IMG/VR virus record: IMGVR_UViG_3300042691_012197
Location: 1 to 54,719 of that record
Length of the DNA stretch: 54,719 nucleotides
Source of the DNA: a virus
Direction: 5' to 3' (one strand)
Shown: positions 22,076-30,893 of the stretch, one piece after another
How positions within the stretch are numbered: position 1 is the stretch's first letter
How the letters are laid out: every line of letters begins with the position of its first letter
Position numbers and translations under genes: made by a program
The notes under the pieces: generated by a model
What the model was told of the DNA's origin: nothing
Database searches by the model: none
What the model saw: only the letters and a program-made list of their open reading frames with translations

Positions 22076-22914
22076 TGGAAGACAATATAAACGTATCACA
22101 ATCTGTAGAAACTGTAGCAGCTCCAGTAGCTGAATCAGCACCAGTACAGGCAACTGGGTCGGTAGCGCAAGCTCAGCCTATACCATCATTTGTAGATGGT
22201 CTAAGTGAAGATTTAAGAGGAGCAAAATCCCTATCAAATTTTAAAGACGTAAATGACCTTGCTAAAAGTTATCTAAATGCACAAGCTCTTATTGGTAAAC
22301 GTATCCAAGATATGGGCCCAGAAGATTTGGCACACATTAATCATTTACGTGGTGTACCACAATCCCCAGATGCATATTCGTTACCAGCTGAATTACAACC
22401 AGAAGCTGTAGATTGGTATCGGAAAGCTGCAATGGAAGCAGGTCTATCTCAAGAACAAGCTAGAAAACTATCTGAAAATTTTATTATGAATAACAGACTA
22501 GCAGCTGAAAAGCAACAACAACAAATTCAACTCCAACACACAAACTGGATTAATGATTTAAAACAAGAGTTTGGAAGTGCATTTGATCAACGTATTGATA
22601 TAGCAAAAAGGGCTGTAGATGCATTTGGTGGACAAGAACTAAAACAACTTTTAAATGAGACAGGTTTAGGAAACAATCCCGTAGTAGTAAAGATGTTTGC
22701 AAAAATAGGTGCTAATATTTTAGAAGATCAATTAGTGCGTGCTGATTATGAAAAAACAGCTGGTATGACTCCGGCTGATGCAAAAGCAGTAATGAACAAT
22801 AAAATGTTAGATCCAGAATTTAGAAGTGCATTGTACTCTGCAACTCACCCAGCGCATGCTGCAGCAGTTTCAGAATATGAAAAATTAATTTCATCAATGA
22901 ACTTCAAAGGATAA
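22075..22914 (+). CDS. Scaffolding protein
   Basis: 279 residues, acidic and helical, with a Gln/Ala/Val-rich disordered N-terminus, a coiled-coil-like middle (EKQQQQIQLQHTNWIND near 143), and DAFGGQELKQLLNETGLGNN near 183. This pattern is typical of T7 gp9-like scaffolds and lies just before the major capsid gene. It guides prohead assembly and is lost on maturation. Confidence 0.85.
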   Translation: MEDNINVSQSVETVAAPVAESAPVQATGSVAQAQPIPSFVDGLSEDLRGAKSLSNFKDVNDLAKSYLNAQALIGKRIQDMGPEDLAHINHLRGVPQSPDAYSLPAELQPEAVDWYRKAAMEAGLSQEQARKLSENFIMNNRLAAEKQQQQIQLQHTNWINDLKQEFGSAFDQRIDIAKRAVDAFGGQELKQLLNETGLGNNPVVVKMFAKIGANILEDQLVRADYEKTAGMTPADAKAVMNNKMLDPEFRSALYSATHPAHAAAVSEYEKLISSMNFKG

Positions 22915-22945
22915 GCTGTAGTTAGCCCCTGTATATAGACTCGTG

Positions 22946-22972
22946 GATACCGTAAGTATCAGGATAGCCCCA
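22946..22972 (+). promoter_or_regulatory. Hairpin in capsid leader
   Basis: GATAC and GTATC flank a five-base loop in the 117-base gap before the capsid gene. This is the longest leader within the head operon. It may stabilise or process capsid mRNA. No promoter is evident. Confidence 0.35.
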
Positions 22973-23031
22973 TAACCGGACAAGCATTTCCGAAACAACA
23001 AACTATTTAATTAATTTAATAAGGTAAAAAC

Positions 23032-23898
23032 ATGGCTTATACTATGGACACCTCTTTTGTTAATGCTTATAATGCAATGCTGCATCACTTAGCAGAACAA
23101 AGGGGATCAAAACTAAAAGGCCTTTTCGTTGAAGAACAAGCTAAAGGCGAAAAACACTTCTTCGACAGAGTCGGCACATTCTCAGTAGGTGAAATACTTT
23201 CAGTAAATTCTCCTATCGAACTACAAGACAGTACAATGTCAAGACGTATGGCAACATTGCGTGCATATGATGCAGGTACGTTGATTCATGACATTGAAAA
23301 ATTGAAAATGTTAGTAGACCCAACAAACGACTATGTAGTCAAAATGATGAACGCTCATGGCAAAAACTATGACCAAGTTATTTTGAACGCATTGATTGGA
23401 ACTGCAGCTACTGGTAAAGATGGTGCTGGCTCTCAAGCTTTTGATTCAGCTCAGCAAATCGCACACGGTTCAGTTGGTCTAACAGTAGATAAACTTTTAC
23501 AAGGCTTACGTATTCTAGAATCAAATGATGTAGATATGGACGCAAATAACGTTTACTTAATTGTAAATGCTAGAGGTAAAGAAGATTTACTAGCTGACAC
23601 AAAGTTTATTTCTCATGATTTCCAAAATGAGAAAGCTTTATCTGGCAAAATGTTACCATCTTTCCGTGGTATCCAAATAGTTCACTCTGAGCGTTTACCA
23701 GCACAAACTGCAGGTTCGGTTTATCGTGCTATTCTTTGCACAGATAACTCAATCAAAGTGGCTAAAGGCATGGATCCTGTTGTTGACATCACACAACGTA
23801 AAGATCTTAAAAACTTACCATACCAAGTATACACTCAACAAATGTTTGGTGCTGTACGTATGGAAGAAGGTCTTGTAGTTGATATTTTATTCCAATAA
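23032..23898 (+). CDS. Major capsid protein
   Basis: 288 residues (MAYTMDTSFVNAYNAMLHHL...), matching podoviral capsid proteins in its N-terminal helix, ATLRAYDAGTLIHDIEKLKM near 77, and the C-terminal VYTQQMFGAVRMEEGLVVDI. It is shorter than T7 gp10A (345). It forms the icosahedral shell. It is preceded by a clear AAGGT site. Confidence 0.9.
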   Translation: MAYTMDTSFVNAYNAMLHHLAEQRGSKLKGLFVEEQAKGEKHFFDRVGTFSVGEILSVNSPIELQDSTMSRRMATLRAYDAGTLIHDIEKLKMLVDPTNDYVVKMMNAHGKNYDQVILNALIGTAATGKDGAGSQAFDSAQQIAHGSVGLTVDKLLQGLRILESNDVDMDANNVYLIVNARGKEDLLADTKFISHDFQNEKALSGKMLPSFRGIQIVHSERLPAQTAGSVYRAILCTDNSIKVAKGMDPVVDITQRKDLKNLPYQVYTQQMFGAVRMEEGLVVDILFQ

Positions 23899-23910
23899 TG
23901 AGGTAATACA

Positions 23911-24447
23911 ATGGGTGTTAAATTTTCAGTAAACTCAGTTAATATGGCGGCAAATCCTGTTGCTATATTAAGCCGTAAAGTCGGTATGGCAGAACGTCTA
24001 ATAGATCGCGTAGCCGTAGCTACAACAGATATAGACAATGCTGACGACACAATCTTTTTTGGTCCGATACCATCAAATGCAGTCATTTCATCAATAAGAA
24101 TATTTAATGATGACTTAGACTCAAATGGTACTCCTACTTTAGCTTGTAACGTCGGTCTTTTTTACTCTGGAACAGGTGGTGGTCAAATTGCTGCGGGTCG
24201 CGTAGCAGGTGACGTTATTGATGTAGATTGCTTTGCAACTGCAATAACAACACTACAGTCAGCTAACGTTACTGGTGTCGAAGTACGCTTCGAAGCTGGT
24301 GATATTGCTGACATCCAAAAAGAAGCGTGGGAAATTGGTGGTCTGTCTTCAGACATCGGTGGACACTTTCTAATTGGTCTGGACTTAACAACCGCGGCAG
24401 CTACTGCTGTTGCAGGTGATATAGTTCTTGTAGTAGATTATATCTAA
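23911..24447 (+). CDS. Probable head decoration or minor capsid protein
   Basis: 178 residues, rich in Ala, Val, Ile and Asp with a beta-strand pattern and no charged clusters (AVATTDIDNADDTIFFGPIP near 35). Its position 13 bases after the capsid gene and before a strong terminator suggests a protein made in capsid-like amounts. No family recognised; decoration is inference. Confidence 0.6.
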   Translation: MGVKFSVNSVNMAANPVAILSRKVGMAERLIDRVAVATTDIDNADDTIFFGPIPSNAVISSIRIFNDDLDSNGTPTLACNVGLFYSGTGGGQIAAGRVAGDVIDVDCFATAITTLQSANVTGVEVRFEAGDIADIQKEAWEIGGLSSDIGGHFLIGLDLTTAAATAVAGDIVLVVDYI

Positions 24448-24453
24448 CAAAAA

Positions 24454-24492
24454 GGGAGGGCCTCCTGCATTGTAGTAGGGGCCCTCTTAATT
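24454..24492 (+). terminator. Strong terminator after capsid genes
   Basis: GAGGGCC (24456-24462) pairs with GGCCCTC (24480-24486); TTAATTAATTT follows. This is the same place as the T7 terminator after gene 10. Confidence 0.85.
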
Positions 24493-24508
24493 AATTTAAA
24501 GGTTTTAC

Positions 24509-25066
24509 ATGGCTTCAGTAATAGAAATTTGTAATCGTGCATTAATTAGATTAGGTGCAGATACAATTATCGATATAAATGAACAATCATCAAAAGAAGC
24601 CCGTCTTTGCAATATTTTGTATAATCAAGTTCGTAAAGAATTACTTAGATTACATCCCTGGAATTTTTCAATAAAACGTACTATTTTAGCAGCTGATGTA
24701 GTTTCCCCTCCTTTTGAGTATATTTATTCGTATACCTTACCATCAGATTGTATCCGAGTAATTAAAGCAAATGACTTTGTTTCGGATTATAAGATTGAAG
24801 GTGGAAAACTTCTATCTGACGATGATGGAATTGAATTAATTTACATTTATGATGTAACTGATCCTACACAGTTTGATACATTATTTACTTCTTTATTTGT
24901 ACTAAAGTTAGCAATGGAAATGAGTTACAACATAACCGGAGCTACATTTGCATATAGTGGATTACAATCAGAATTCAATCAATTTAAAAGAGAAGCTAAA
25001 CTATTTGATGCTCAAGAGGGTATACCTGACTCATGGGGAGATGGTGATTGGCTTGGGAGTAGGTAA
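24509..25066 (+). CDS. Tail tubular protein A (T7 gp11-like)
   Basis: 185 residues. The start VIEICNRALIRLGADTI and LLRLHPWNFSIKRT near 48 are diagnostic of the T7 gp11 family, which forms the adaptor ring between portal and tail. Length is close to T7 gp11 (196). Confidence 0.92.
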   Translation: MASVIEICNRALIRLGADTIIDINEQSSKEARLCNILYNQVRKELLRLHPWNFSIKRTILAADVVSPPFEYIYSYTLPSDCIRVIKANDFVSDYKIEGGKLLSDDDGIELIYIYDVTDPTQFDTLFTSLFVLKLAMEMSYNITGATFAYSGLQSEFNQFKREAKLFDAQEGIPDSWGDGDWLGSR

Positions 25067-25068
25067 CC

Positions 25069-27693
25069 ATGGCAATAACAAATTATATTCAAACTAGTCT
25101 TGTTACAGGAGAGATAGCGCCGGAACTCCAAGGGCGCACAGAATTATCCAAATATAAAAGTGCATTACATACGTGTCATAATTTTTTACTAACAGCTTAT
25201 GGTAGTGCTTCACGTAGATCGGGCACCACTTATGTATATAATGCAACATCAAACAGTAGTACATCAAAACTAGTACGGTTTGAATATTCTTTAGAGCAAT
25301 CGTATGTAGTAGAATTTTCCGGATCAACCATACGCTTTTTTAGAGATCAGGGTATTATTCTTCAAGGTAGGGATTTTGTTAACGGGACATTTGTATCAAA
25401 TATTACAGGATGGACCGCTAGAAATGCAGGTACTGGTGCCATATCACACGATGCGGGTAACCAGCGTTTAAGTTTGACTGGAAGTGGGGTTGGAAATGAA
25501 GCACGTGCCTACCAAAGTATTGCAAATCTTGGTGTTTCAACCTACACAGTAACTGTAGATGTATTAGGAGCGTCAGTAACTTATAGGGTTGGTACAACAA
25601 TTGGTGGCTCTTCTATTGCGACAGGAACACTTACCGTGGGTTCTGCCAAAACATTTACATTTACTCCAACACTAAATGGAACAGTGTATATAGAATTTCA
25701 ATCAACTGGAAGTGCCCAAATTGATAACGTTCTATTAGATTCACCAATTTATGTTATTGATTCTCCTTATGTTCAGGCTGAGTTAAACGAGTTACGATTT
25801 GCTCGATCTTATGATACAATGTATATAACTCATCCAGATCATACTCCATATCAATTACAAAGGTTAGGGCATGATAACTGGCGCTTAACTCAAGTTATTT
25901 TTGTTGAACCACCTTATTTAGATGAGAACATAACGGACACTACAATAACACCAAGTGCAACAACGGGCTCAATAACAGTAACGGCTAGTACATCCATATT
26001 TGTGTCAACAGATGTTGGAAGGGCTATCAGATATAAAGCTGGCCCAGACAAATCAGATGTTACAACATACACAGGTACTGGAGCACAAACTTATTTTGAC
26101 ATACCATTTTACCCTCAAGGATCTTCAGATTTAATTGTTAATTTTATTGAAAGCAGTGGTGTCCGTACTTCTAAAACCTACACATCAGGAGTACCAAGTG
26201 CGGGTCAATTTACTATTACTAATGGACAAGTTAGAACTGGGGATACAGCTTCTACTTCTCAAAGAATAGAGATCTCACCAGTTAATGCCGGCTCAGGAGA
26301 ATGGGGATGGATGACTATAACTGCATATACGTCTGGAACTCAGGTTACAGCGCTGGTCGAAAAAGATTTAGCTGGAACAAATGCTTCTGATCAATGGAGA
26401 CTGGGAGCTTGGTCTGCTACAACAGGCTACCCAAAAACTGCAGTTATACATGAACAACGTTTATTATTTGCCAATACTACAAATCAACCCTATACATTTT
26501 GGGGTTCCGAAATCGGAAATTACACAAATTTCCAACCCGACAATGTTCTTTATAAAGGTGTTGTTGATAATGATACCTCATATTCTTTTACGCTAAGTGG
26601 AGAATCCTCACAAGCAATTTTATGGCTTCGTTCTAAAGGGGCTTTAATACTTGGCACATCTAGTAGTATCCACTCTGCAAAAGGATCAAGTGGATCTATT
26701 ACAGTTAGTAATATTACTGTTCGAAAAGAATCTGATGTACGCTGTGCGGATATTGATCCGGCAGAAACAAAAGATGAAGTTATTTTTATTGATAAACGCG
26801 GGCGTAGGGTCTATTCTGTATTCTATCAGTTTGAAATTGATGGTTACGCAGTGCAAGAAATTGCTTTACTAGCGGATCACTTAGGCGGACAATATCCAAT
26901 CCAAGAACTTGATTACCAGGATTCGTCAAAAACAATATGGGCTCGTCGATCAAATGGTACACTAATTAGTTGTATTTATTTAAGAAGCCAGGACGTAAAT
27001 GGATGGTCACGTCATACAATTGCAGGAAATAACGTTTCTGTGGAAGCTATTTGTGTAGTGCCTGGAAGCACCGAAGATGAATTGTGGTTAGAAGTTGCAC
27101 GTAAAATTAATAATGTAGATAAAAAATATATTGAGCTTTTGTTACCACGGTTTGAGTTTTTAACAAAAGAAAACTCTAGATTCTTAGATTGTTCGTCTGC
27201 GTATACTGGGGCTCTTGCCGATGTAATAAGTGGTTTAGACCATTTAGAAGGTGAAACAATAGAGGTTCTTGCTAATGGGGCAGTACACCCAAACGTAACC
27301 GTGTCTGGTGGGCAAGTTACTTTAAACTATGAAGTTACCAATGCAACTTTTGGCTATGGTTTTGTAAGTGAGATTGAAACACTACCAATTGATGCAGGTT
27401 CTCAGATTGGATCTTCGATTGCGTCCATATCTCGTATTACAGAAGTAGCATTTAAATTTAAAGAATCTCTTGGTGGAGAATTTGGGTACGATGAAGTATC
27501 AACTGACATTATACCATTTAGAACATCGGATGATGTAATGAATAGCTCCCCAGAATTATTTACAGGATTAAAAATTTTAAAATTTAATACTGGATTTAAT
27601 AGAGATTATAAGGTATACTTAAAGCAAGAACAGCCATTACCAATGACAGTTTTAAATATTATTTTTAAGGCACAGATTTCAGATGCACAATAA
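25069..27693 (+). CDS. Tail tubular protein B (T7 gp12-like nozzle)
   Basis: 874 residues, somewhat longer than T7 gp12 (794). The N-terminus (TSLVTGEIAPELQGRTELSK..., then NFLLTAYGSASRRSGT) is typical of tail nozzle proteins. The beta-rich insert at about 110-225 (TVDVLGASVTYRVGTT) resembles a carbohydrate-binding fold. It forms the tail tube tip. It overlaps the next gene by 11 bases. Confidence 0.88.
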   Translation: MAITNYIQTSLVTGEIAPELQGRTELSKYKSALHTCHNFLLTAYGSASRRSGTTYVYNATSNSSTSKLVRFEYSLEQSYVVEFSGSTIRFFRDQGIILQGRDFVNGTFVSNITGWTARNAGTGAISHDAGNQRLSLTGSGVGNEARAYQSIANLGVSTYTVTVDVLGASVTYRVGTTIGGSSIATGTLTVGSAKTFTFTPTLNGTVYIEFQSTGSAQIDNVLLDSPIYVIDSPYVQAELNELRFARSYDTMYITHPDHTPYQLQRLGHDNWRLTQVIFVEPPYLDENITDTTITPSATTGSITVTASTSIFVSTDVGRAIRYKAGPDKSDVTTYTGTGAQTYFDIPFYPQGSSDLIVNFIESSGVRTSKTYTSGVPSAGQFTITNGQVRTGDTASTSQRIEISPVNAGSGEWGWMTITAYTSGTQVTALVEKDLAGTNASDQWRLGAWSATTGYPKTAVIHEQRLLFANTTNQPYTFWGSEIGNYTNFQPDNVLYKGVVDNDTSYSFTLSGESSQAILWLRSKGALILGTSSSIHSAKGSSGSITVSNITVRKESDVRCADIDPAETKDEVIFIDKRGRRVYSVFYQFEIDGYAVQEIALLADHLGGQYPIQELDYQDSSKTIWARRSNGTLISCIYLRSQDVNGWSRHTIAGNNVSVEAICVVPGSTEDELWLEVARKINNVDKKYIELLLPRFEFLTKENSRFLDCSSAYTGALADVISGLDHLEGETIEVLANGAVHPNVTVSGGQVTLNYEVTNATFGYGFVSEIETLPIDAGSQIGSSIASISRITEVAFKFKESLGGEFGYDEVSTDIIPFRTSDDVMNSSPELFTGLKILKFNTGFNRDYKVYLKQEQPLPMTVLNIIFKAQISDAQ

Positions 27694-28144
27694 TTATCCT
27701 TTAAGAAAATTTCAAATATCAGATATATTTGAAATTAAAGTCAGAAAAGAACAAAGCGAGTTTCACGCAATGAAAGTAGACTTAGCTGAATATGGGGCTT
27801 TGCTTCTCAATGGGTACGAGGCCTTGACACTAGTCGACAAACATGGTAAAATTGTTTGGATAGTAGGGATGTACCAAATTAGTGCATCTACAGCCGAAGG
27901 ATATTTTTTAACAGGAGATGGTTTTGAGGAAGCTTTTGGAGAGTCCCCTAAATTATTTGTTAAAGCAATACGTAAATTTATTCAAGAATGCCCGTTTGTA
28001 AGAGTTCAAACATGGTGTAAAGCAGACTTTGTACAAGCTGAAAAACTTATAAAATTAATGGGCTTTACCTATGAAGGAACATTACGTAAAGCTAGTGTAG
28101 ACCAACAAGATATAAAAATTTTTAGTGTAATAAAAGATGTTTGA
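27683..28144 (+). CDS. T7 gp13-like protein with GNAT fold
   Basis: 153 residues. The C-terminal MGFTYEGTLRKA motif and the overall pattern match GNAT-like DUF2833 proteins, to which T7 gp13 (138 residues) belongs. In T7 it is needed for internal core assembly. Acetyltransferase activity is not implied. It overlaps both neighbours. Confidence 0.7.
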   Translation: MHNNYPLRKFQISDIFEIKVRKEQSEFHAMKVDLAEYGALLLNGYEALTLVDKHGKIVWIVGMYQISASTAEGYFLTGDGFEEAFGESPKLFVKAIRKFIQECPFVRVQTWCKADFVQAEKLIKLMGFTYEGTLRKASVDQQDIKIFSVIKDV

Positions 28145-28790
28145 CGGATTATCAAGTTTATTTAGTAATAGTTCTAGTTTTAATTTAGCTGGTTCTGATG
28201 GTGGTTTTAATTCTGCGGGTTATTATGATTATCAACGAGGTAGAGCAGCCAATCAGGGATTAGGACAAGTGTTTGATGTTATTGGTGGGATTGGATCAAG
28301 ATTATCTGCGTCCTGGGCAGCCAGAGACTATGCAGACCAAGTGGCAGAAGCACAGGCAATTGCATATGAAAATGCCAGAAAAATTGCAGCAGCACAAAAA
28401 GAATCAATAACAAAAGCAGCTGAGTTTAGTGCACAGCTTAAAGAACGTAACGCCGATATTTTATTTAACAATGCTTATAACATGCAACAATTTGCTCTAC
28501 AAGAAAAGGAGCAAGGATTTGCATATGCAATGAGAGTTAGTGGTGATTATGAAGCTGAGTTTGCAAGCTCTGGAGTTCAATTAGGAACCGGGTCTACTAA
28601 GGCAGTTGAGCAAAATCTTATTGATGATGCAATGTTTAAATCAGATTCGCGGTACAAAGAAAGACTTAATCAAATACATGATACATTAAATAAAATGCAA
28701 TCCGAAAGAATTTCTGCGGAATTTGACAGGTGGTCAGCAAAAGAACGCGGACGTTTTCTAGATGCTAATACCGACATAAGATTATATTAA
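28137..28790 (+). CDS. Internal virion protein (T7 gp14-like)
   Basis: 217 residues. A Ser/Gly-rich N-terminus is followed by a long helical region rich in Ala, Gln and Glu (AEAQAIAYENARKIAAAQKE near 75). Size and order match T7 gp14 (196), which forms an outer-membrane channel during ejection. It starts eight bases before the previous stop. Confidence 0.7.
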   Translation: MFDGLSSLFSNSSSFNLAGSDGGFNSAGYYDYQRGRAANQGLGQVFDVIGGIGSRLSASWAARDYADQVAEAQAIAYENARKIAAAQKESITKAAEFSAQLKERNADILFNNAYNMQQFALQEKEQGFAYAMRVSGDYEAEFASSGVQLGTGSTKAVEQNLIDDAMFKSDSRYKERLNQIHDTLNKMQSERISAEFDRWSAKERGRFLDANTDIRLY

Positions 28791-28799
28791 GAGGATATA

Positions 28800-30893
28800 A
28801 TGGCAAAGATTAATTTACCATTTACTGAAACAGGAATGACTCCAAGTCAAGTTACTCCTAACTATAATGAACAGGATTTAAACCAAGCACAAAATGAAGT
28901 GCTAGGTGCACGTCAAGATTTATTAAATAGCGCAATGTCACAAGCTGAAATGTGGAAAGGTAAATCAGAGCGTGCTGAAATGATGGCGGTTGAAGCTGAA
29001 AACAAAGCTAATTTAATGAAGTTAATTCCAGATGCCATGAAAGATATTGGGGGTATTATTGATGAAACTTCTAATAAAATACTCTCATTAGATATTCACC
29101 AATTTAAAGAAGAGCTTAAACAAAAAGAACGTGCCTATGTTTTAGACAGTGGTATGAAGCTACAAGAAGATTATTTAAAGTTTAGACAAACGAACCCAGG
29201 TAATCCAAAAGCAGCACTTGAATTTGTTAACTCTAAAATAAATCAATCTCTTAGTCAAGCTCCTTCTGAGACATCTAAACTAGATTTTTTATCTAAAGCT
29301 TATGGATTAAAATATTCAGCGTTGTCTTCTGCATATGCGGAAAAAAGACATATTGAAAAAAATCAACGCATGTCCACTATTGGGAATTCCTACCAATCCG
29401 TACTATCCCAAATTAAAATGAACCCGTTGGATACATACAAACCTATTCAACAAATGAGTGACATTTCAAAAGTTCTTGCAGGAGAGGGAAAGGATCAAGC
29501 GTTTATTGACAGATTTAATATACAAGCAAAATCAGATATAATGTCTACTCAAGTTAGAACATTTCTTGATAAAGGTGATCCAAAAACTGCTATTAAAGCA
29601 TTAGCAACACCAGCTTATAAAGAAAATATTGCAGCTCCTCAATATAAAACCTTAGAAGATTTATCAGTTCAAATGTTTGCAGACTCTAAATTAGCTAGTT
29701 ATAAAGGGGCAGATATTCGGGCAGGTATCTCTGCGTTACGTAGTGGGGCAATGACTCCCGAAATGCCAAAAGCAAAACAATATGCAGATGCTGATTTTAT
29801 GTTAAATTTAAAAACAATGATGCCCGCATCATCATCTATAACAGAGTCTAACGTAGGAGATATATCAAATAATCTGATTATGTATTGGAAAGGCCAACCT
29901 ATAGTGGGTGCGGATCAGACTAAATTTATTATGGATAGAGTTAAATATAGTAACAACCCGTACGAAGTTGCTGGCTATGCAATGGCTTTAGATAGAATTT
30001 ATAATGAGAAAGAATTGCAATTAGGAAATGTTGCAGGCCAATATAAAGATATTGATGAAAAGTATACTGGAATGGCTTTAGATATTGCACGAGTAGCTAA
30101 GCTCGGAAATGATAAAGGGTCATTACAAAAATCTGTAGAGGAAATCAGAAAATTTTATTTTGATAAAAGTAAAGATGAAATTAAAGACTTTAATAAATCT
30201 ATTACACAATTAGAAAAAGACGGTGGTATAAATTATAATGATGTAGTATCAGATACTTTTAATCATTGGTACTCAACCAACCCAACTAATACAGATCAAA
30301 TTGCTAAAGAAACAAGAGAAATATTTCGAGGTGCCTATATAAGAACAGGTAGTGTAGATGCAGCAAAAGATTTAACAAAAGCAGCGTTAGTCCGTGATTA
30401 TCAAACAACAACAATAAACGGATCTAAAGAAATAATGAAAAATGCCCCAGAGCAATTTATTGGTAATGCCAAGTTAGCTCAAAAGCAATTACATGATACA
30501 TTAGGAACATATTTTAAAGAAGCCGGATTAGAGTATTCTGATTATATGGTAAAACTTCCAGATGGATCAAAAACACAAATTAAAGTTCAACCATTAGATA
30601 CAGGTAGAAATGATCCTGGAATGAGAAGATATTTAGTGACGGATCTTAATGGAGGGTTAATTCAAAAACCAGATGGTACATTCCTTACATTTGACGTAAA
30701 ATTTGATCAAGATAGATTTGATAAAGAACGGATTCGAGTATTAAAAGAACAAGGATTAGAACCAGATGTTAGTGACCATCAAATACTTGACTCAGCTAAA
30801 GAAGAAGCGTATACTTATCTAAAGGGCCAATCTACTTTAGAAATGGTTGGACGAAATAAACCTGGATCTAGTTTTACACCTAAGAGGACTTAA
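28800..30893 (+). CDS. Internal virion protein (T7 gp15-like)
   Basis: 697 residues, helical with coiled-coil stretches (QAEMWKGKSERAEMMAVEAE near 47) and no membrane helix. Size and order fit T7 gp15 (747), which forms the periplasmic ejection tunnel. AGAGG precedes the ATG. It shares its final base with the next gene's start. Confidence 0.72.
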   Translation: MAKINLPFTETGMTPSQVTPNYNEQDLNQAQNEVLGARQDLLNSAMSQAEMWKGKSERAEMMAVEAENKANLMKLIPDAMKDIGGIIDETSNKILSLDIHQFKEELKQKERAYVLDSGMKLQEDYLKFRQTNPGNPKAALEFVNSKINQSLSQAPSETSKLDFLSKAYGLKYSALSSAYAEKRHIEKNQRMSTIGNSYQSVLSQIKMNPLDTYKPIQQMSDISKVLAGEGKDQAFIDRFNIQAKSDIMSTQVRTFLDKGDPKTAIKALATPAYKENIAAPQYKTLEDLSVQMFADSKLASYKGADIRAGISALRSGAMTPEMPKAKQYADADFMLNLKTMMPASSSITESNVGDISNNLIMYWKGQPIVGADQTKFIMDRVKYSNNPYEVAGYAMALDRIYNEKELQLGNVAGQYKDIDEKYTGMALDIARVAKLGNDKGSLQKSVEEIRKFYFDKSKDEIKDFNKSITQLEKDGGINYNDVVSDTFNHWYSTNPTNTDQIAKETREIFRGAYIRTGSVDAAKDLTKAALVRDYQTTTINGSKEIMKNAPEQFIGNAKLAQKQLHDTLGTYFKEAGLEYSDYMVKLPDGSKTQIKVQPLDTGRNDPGMRRYLVTDLNGGLIQKPDGTFLTFDVKFDQDRFDKERIRVLKEQGLEPDVSDHQILDSAKEEAYTYLKGQSTLEMVGRNKPGSSFTPKRT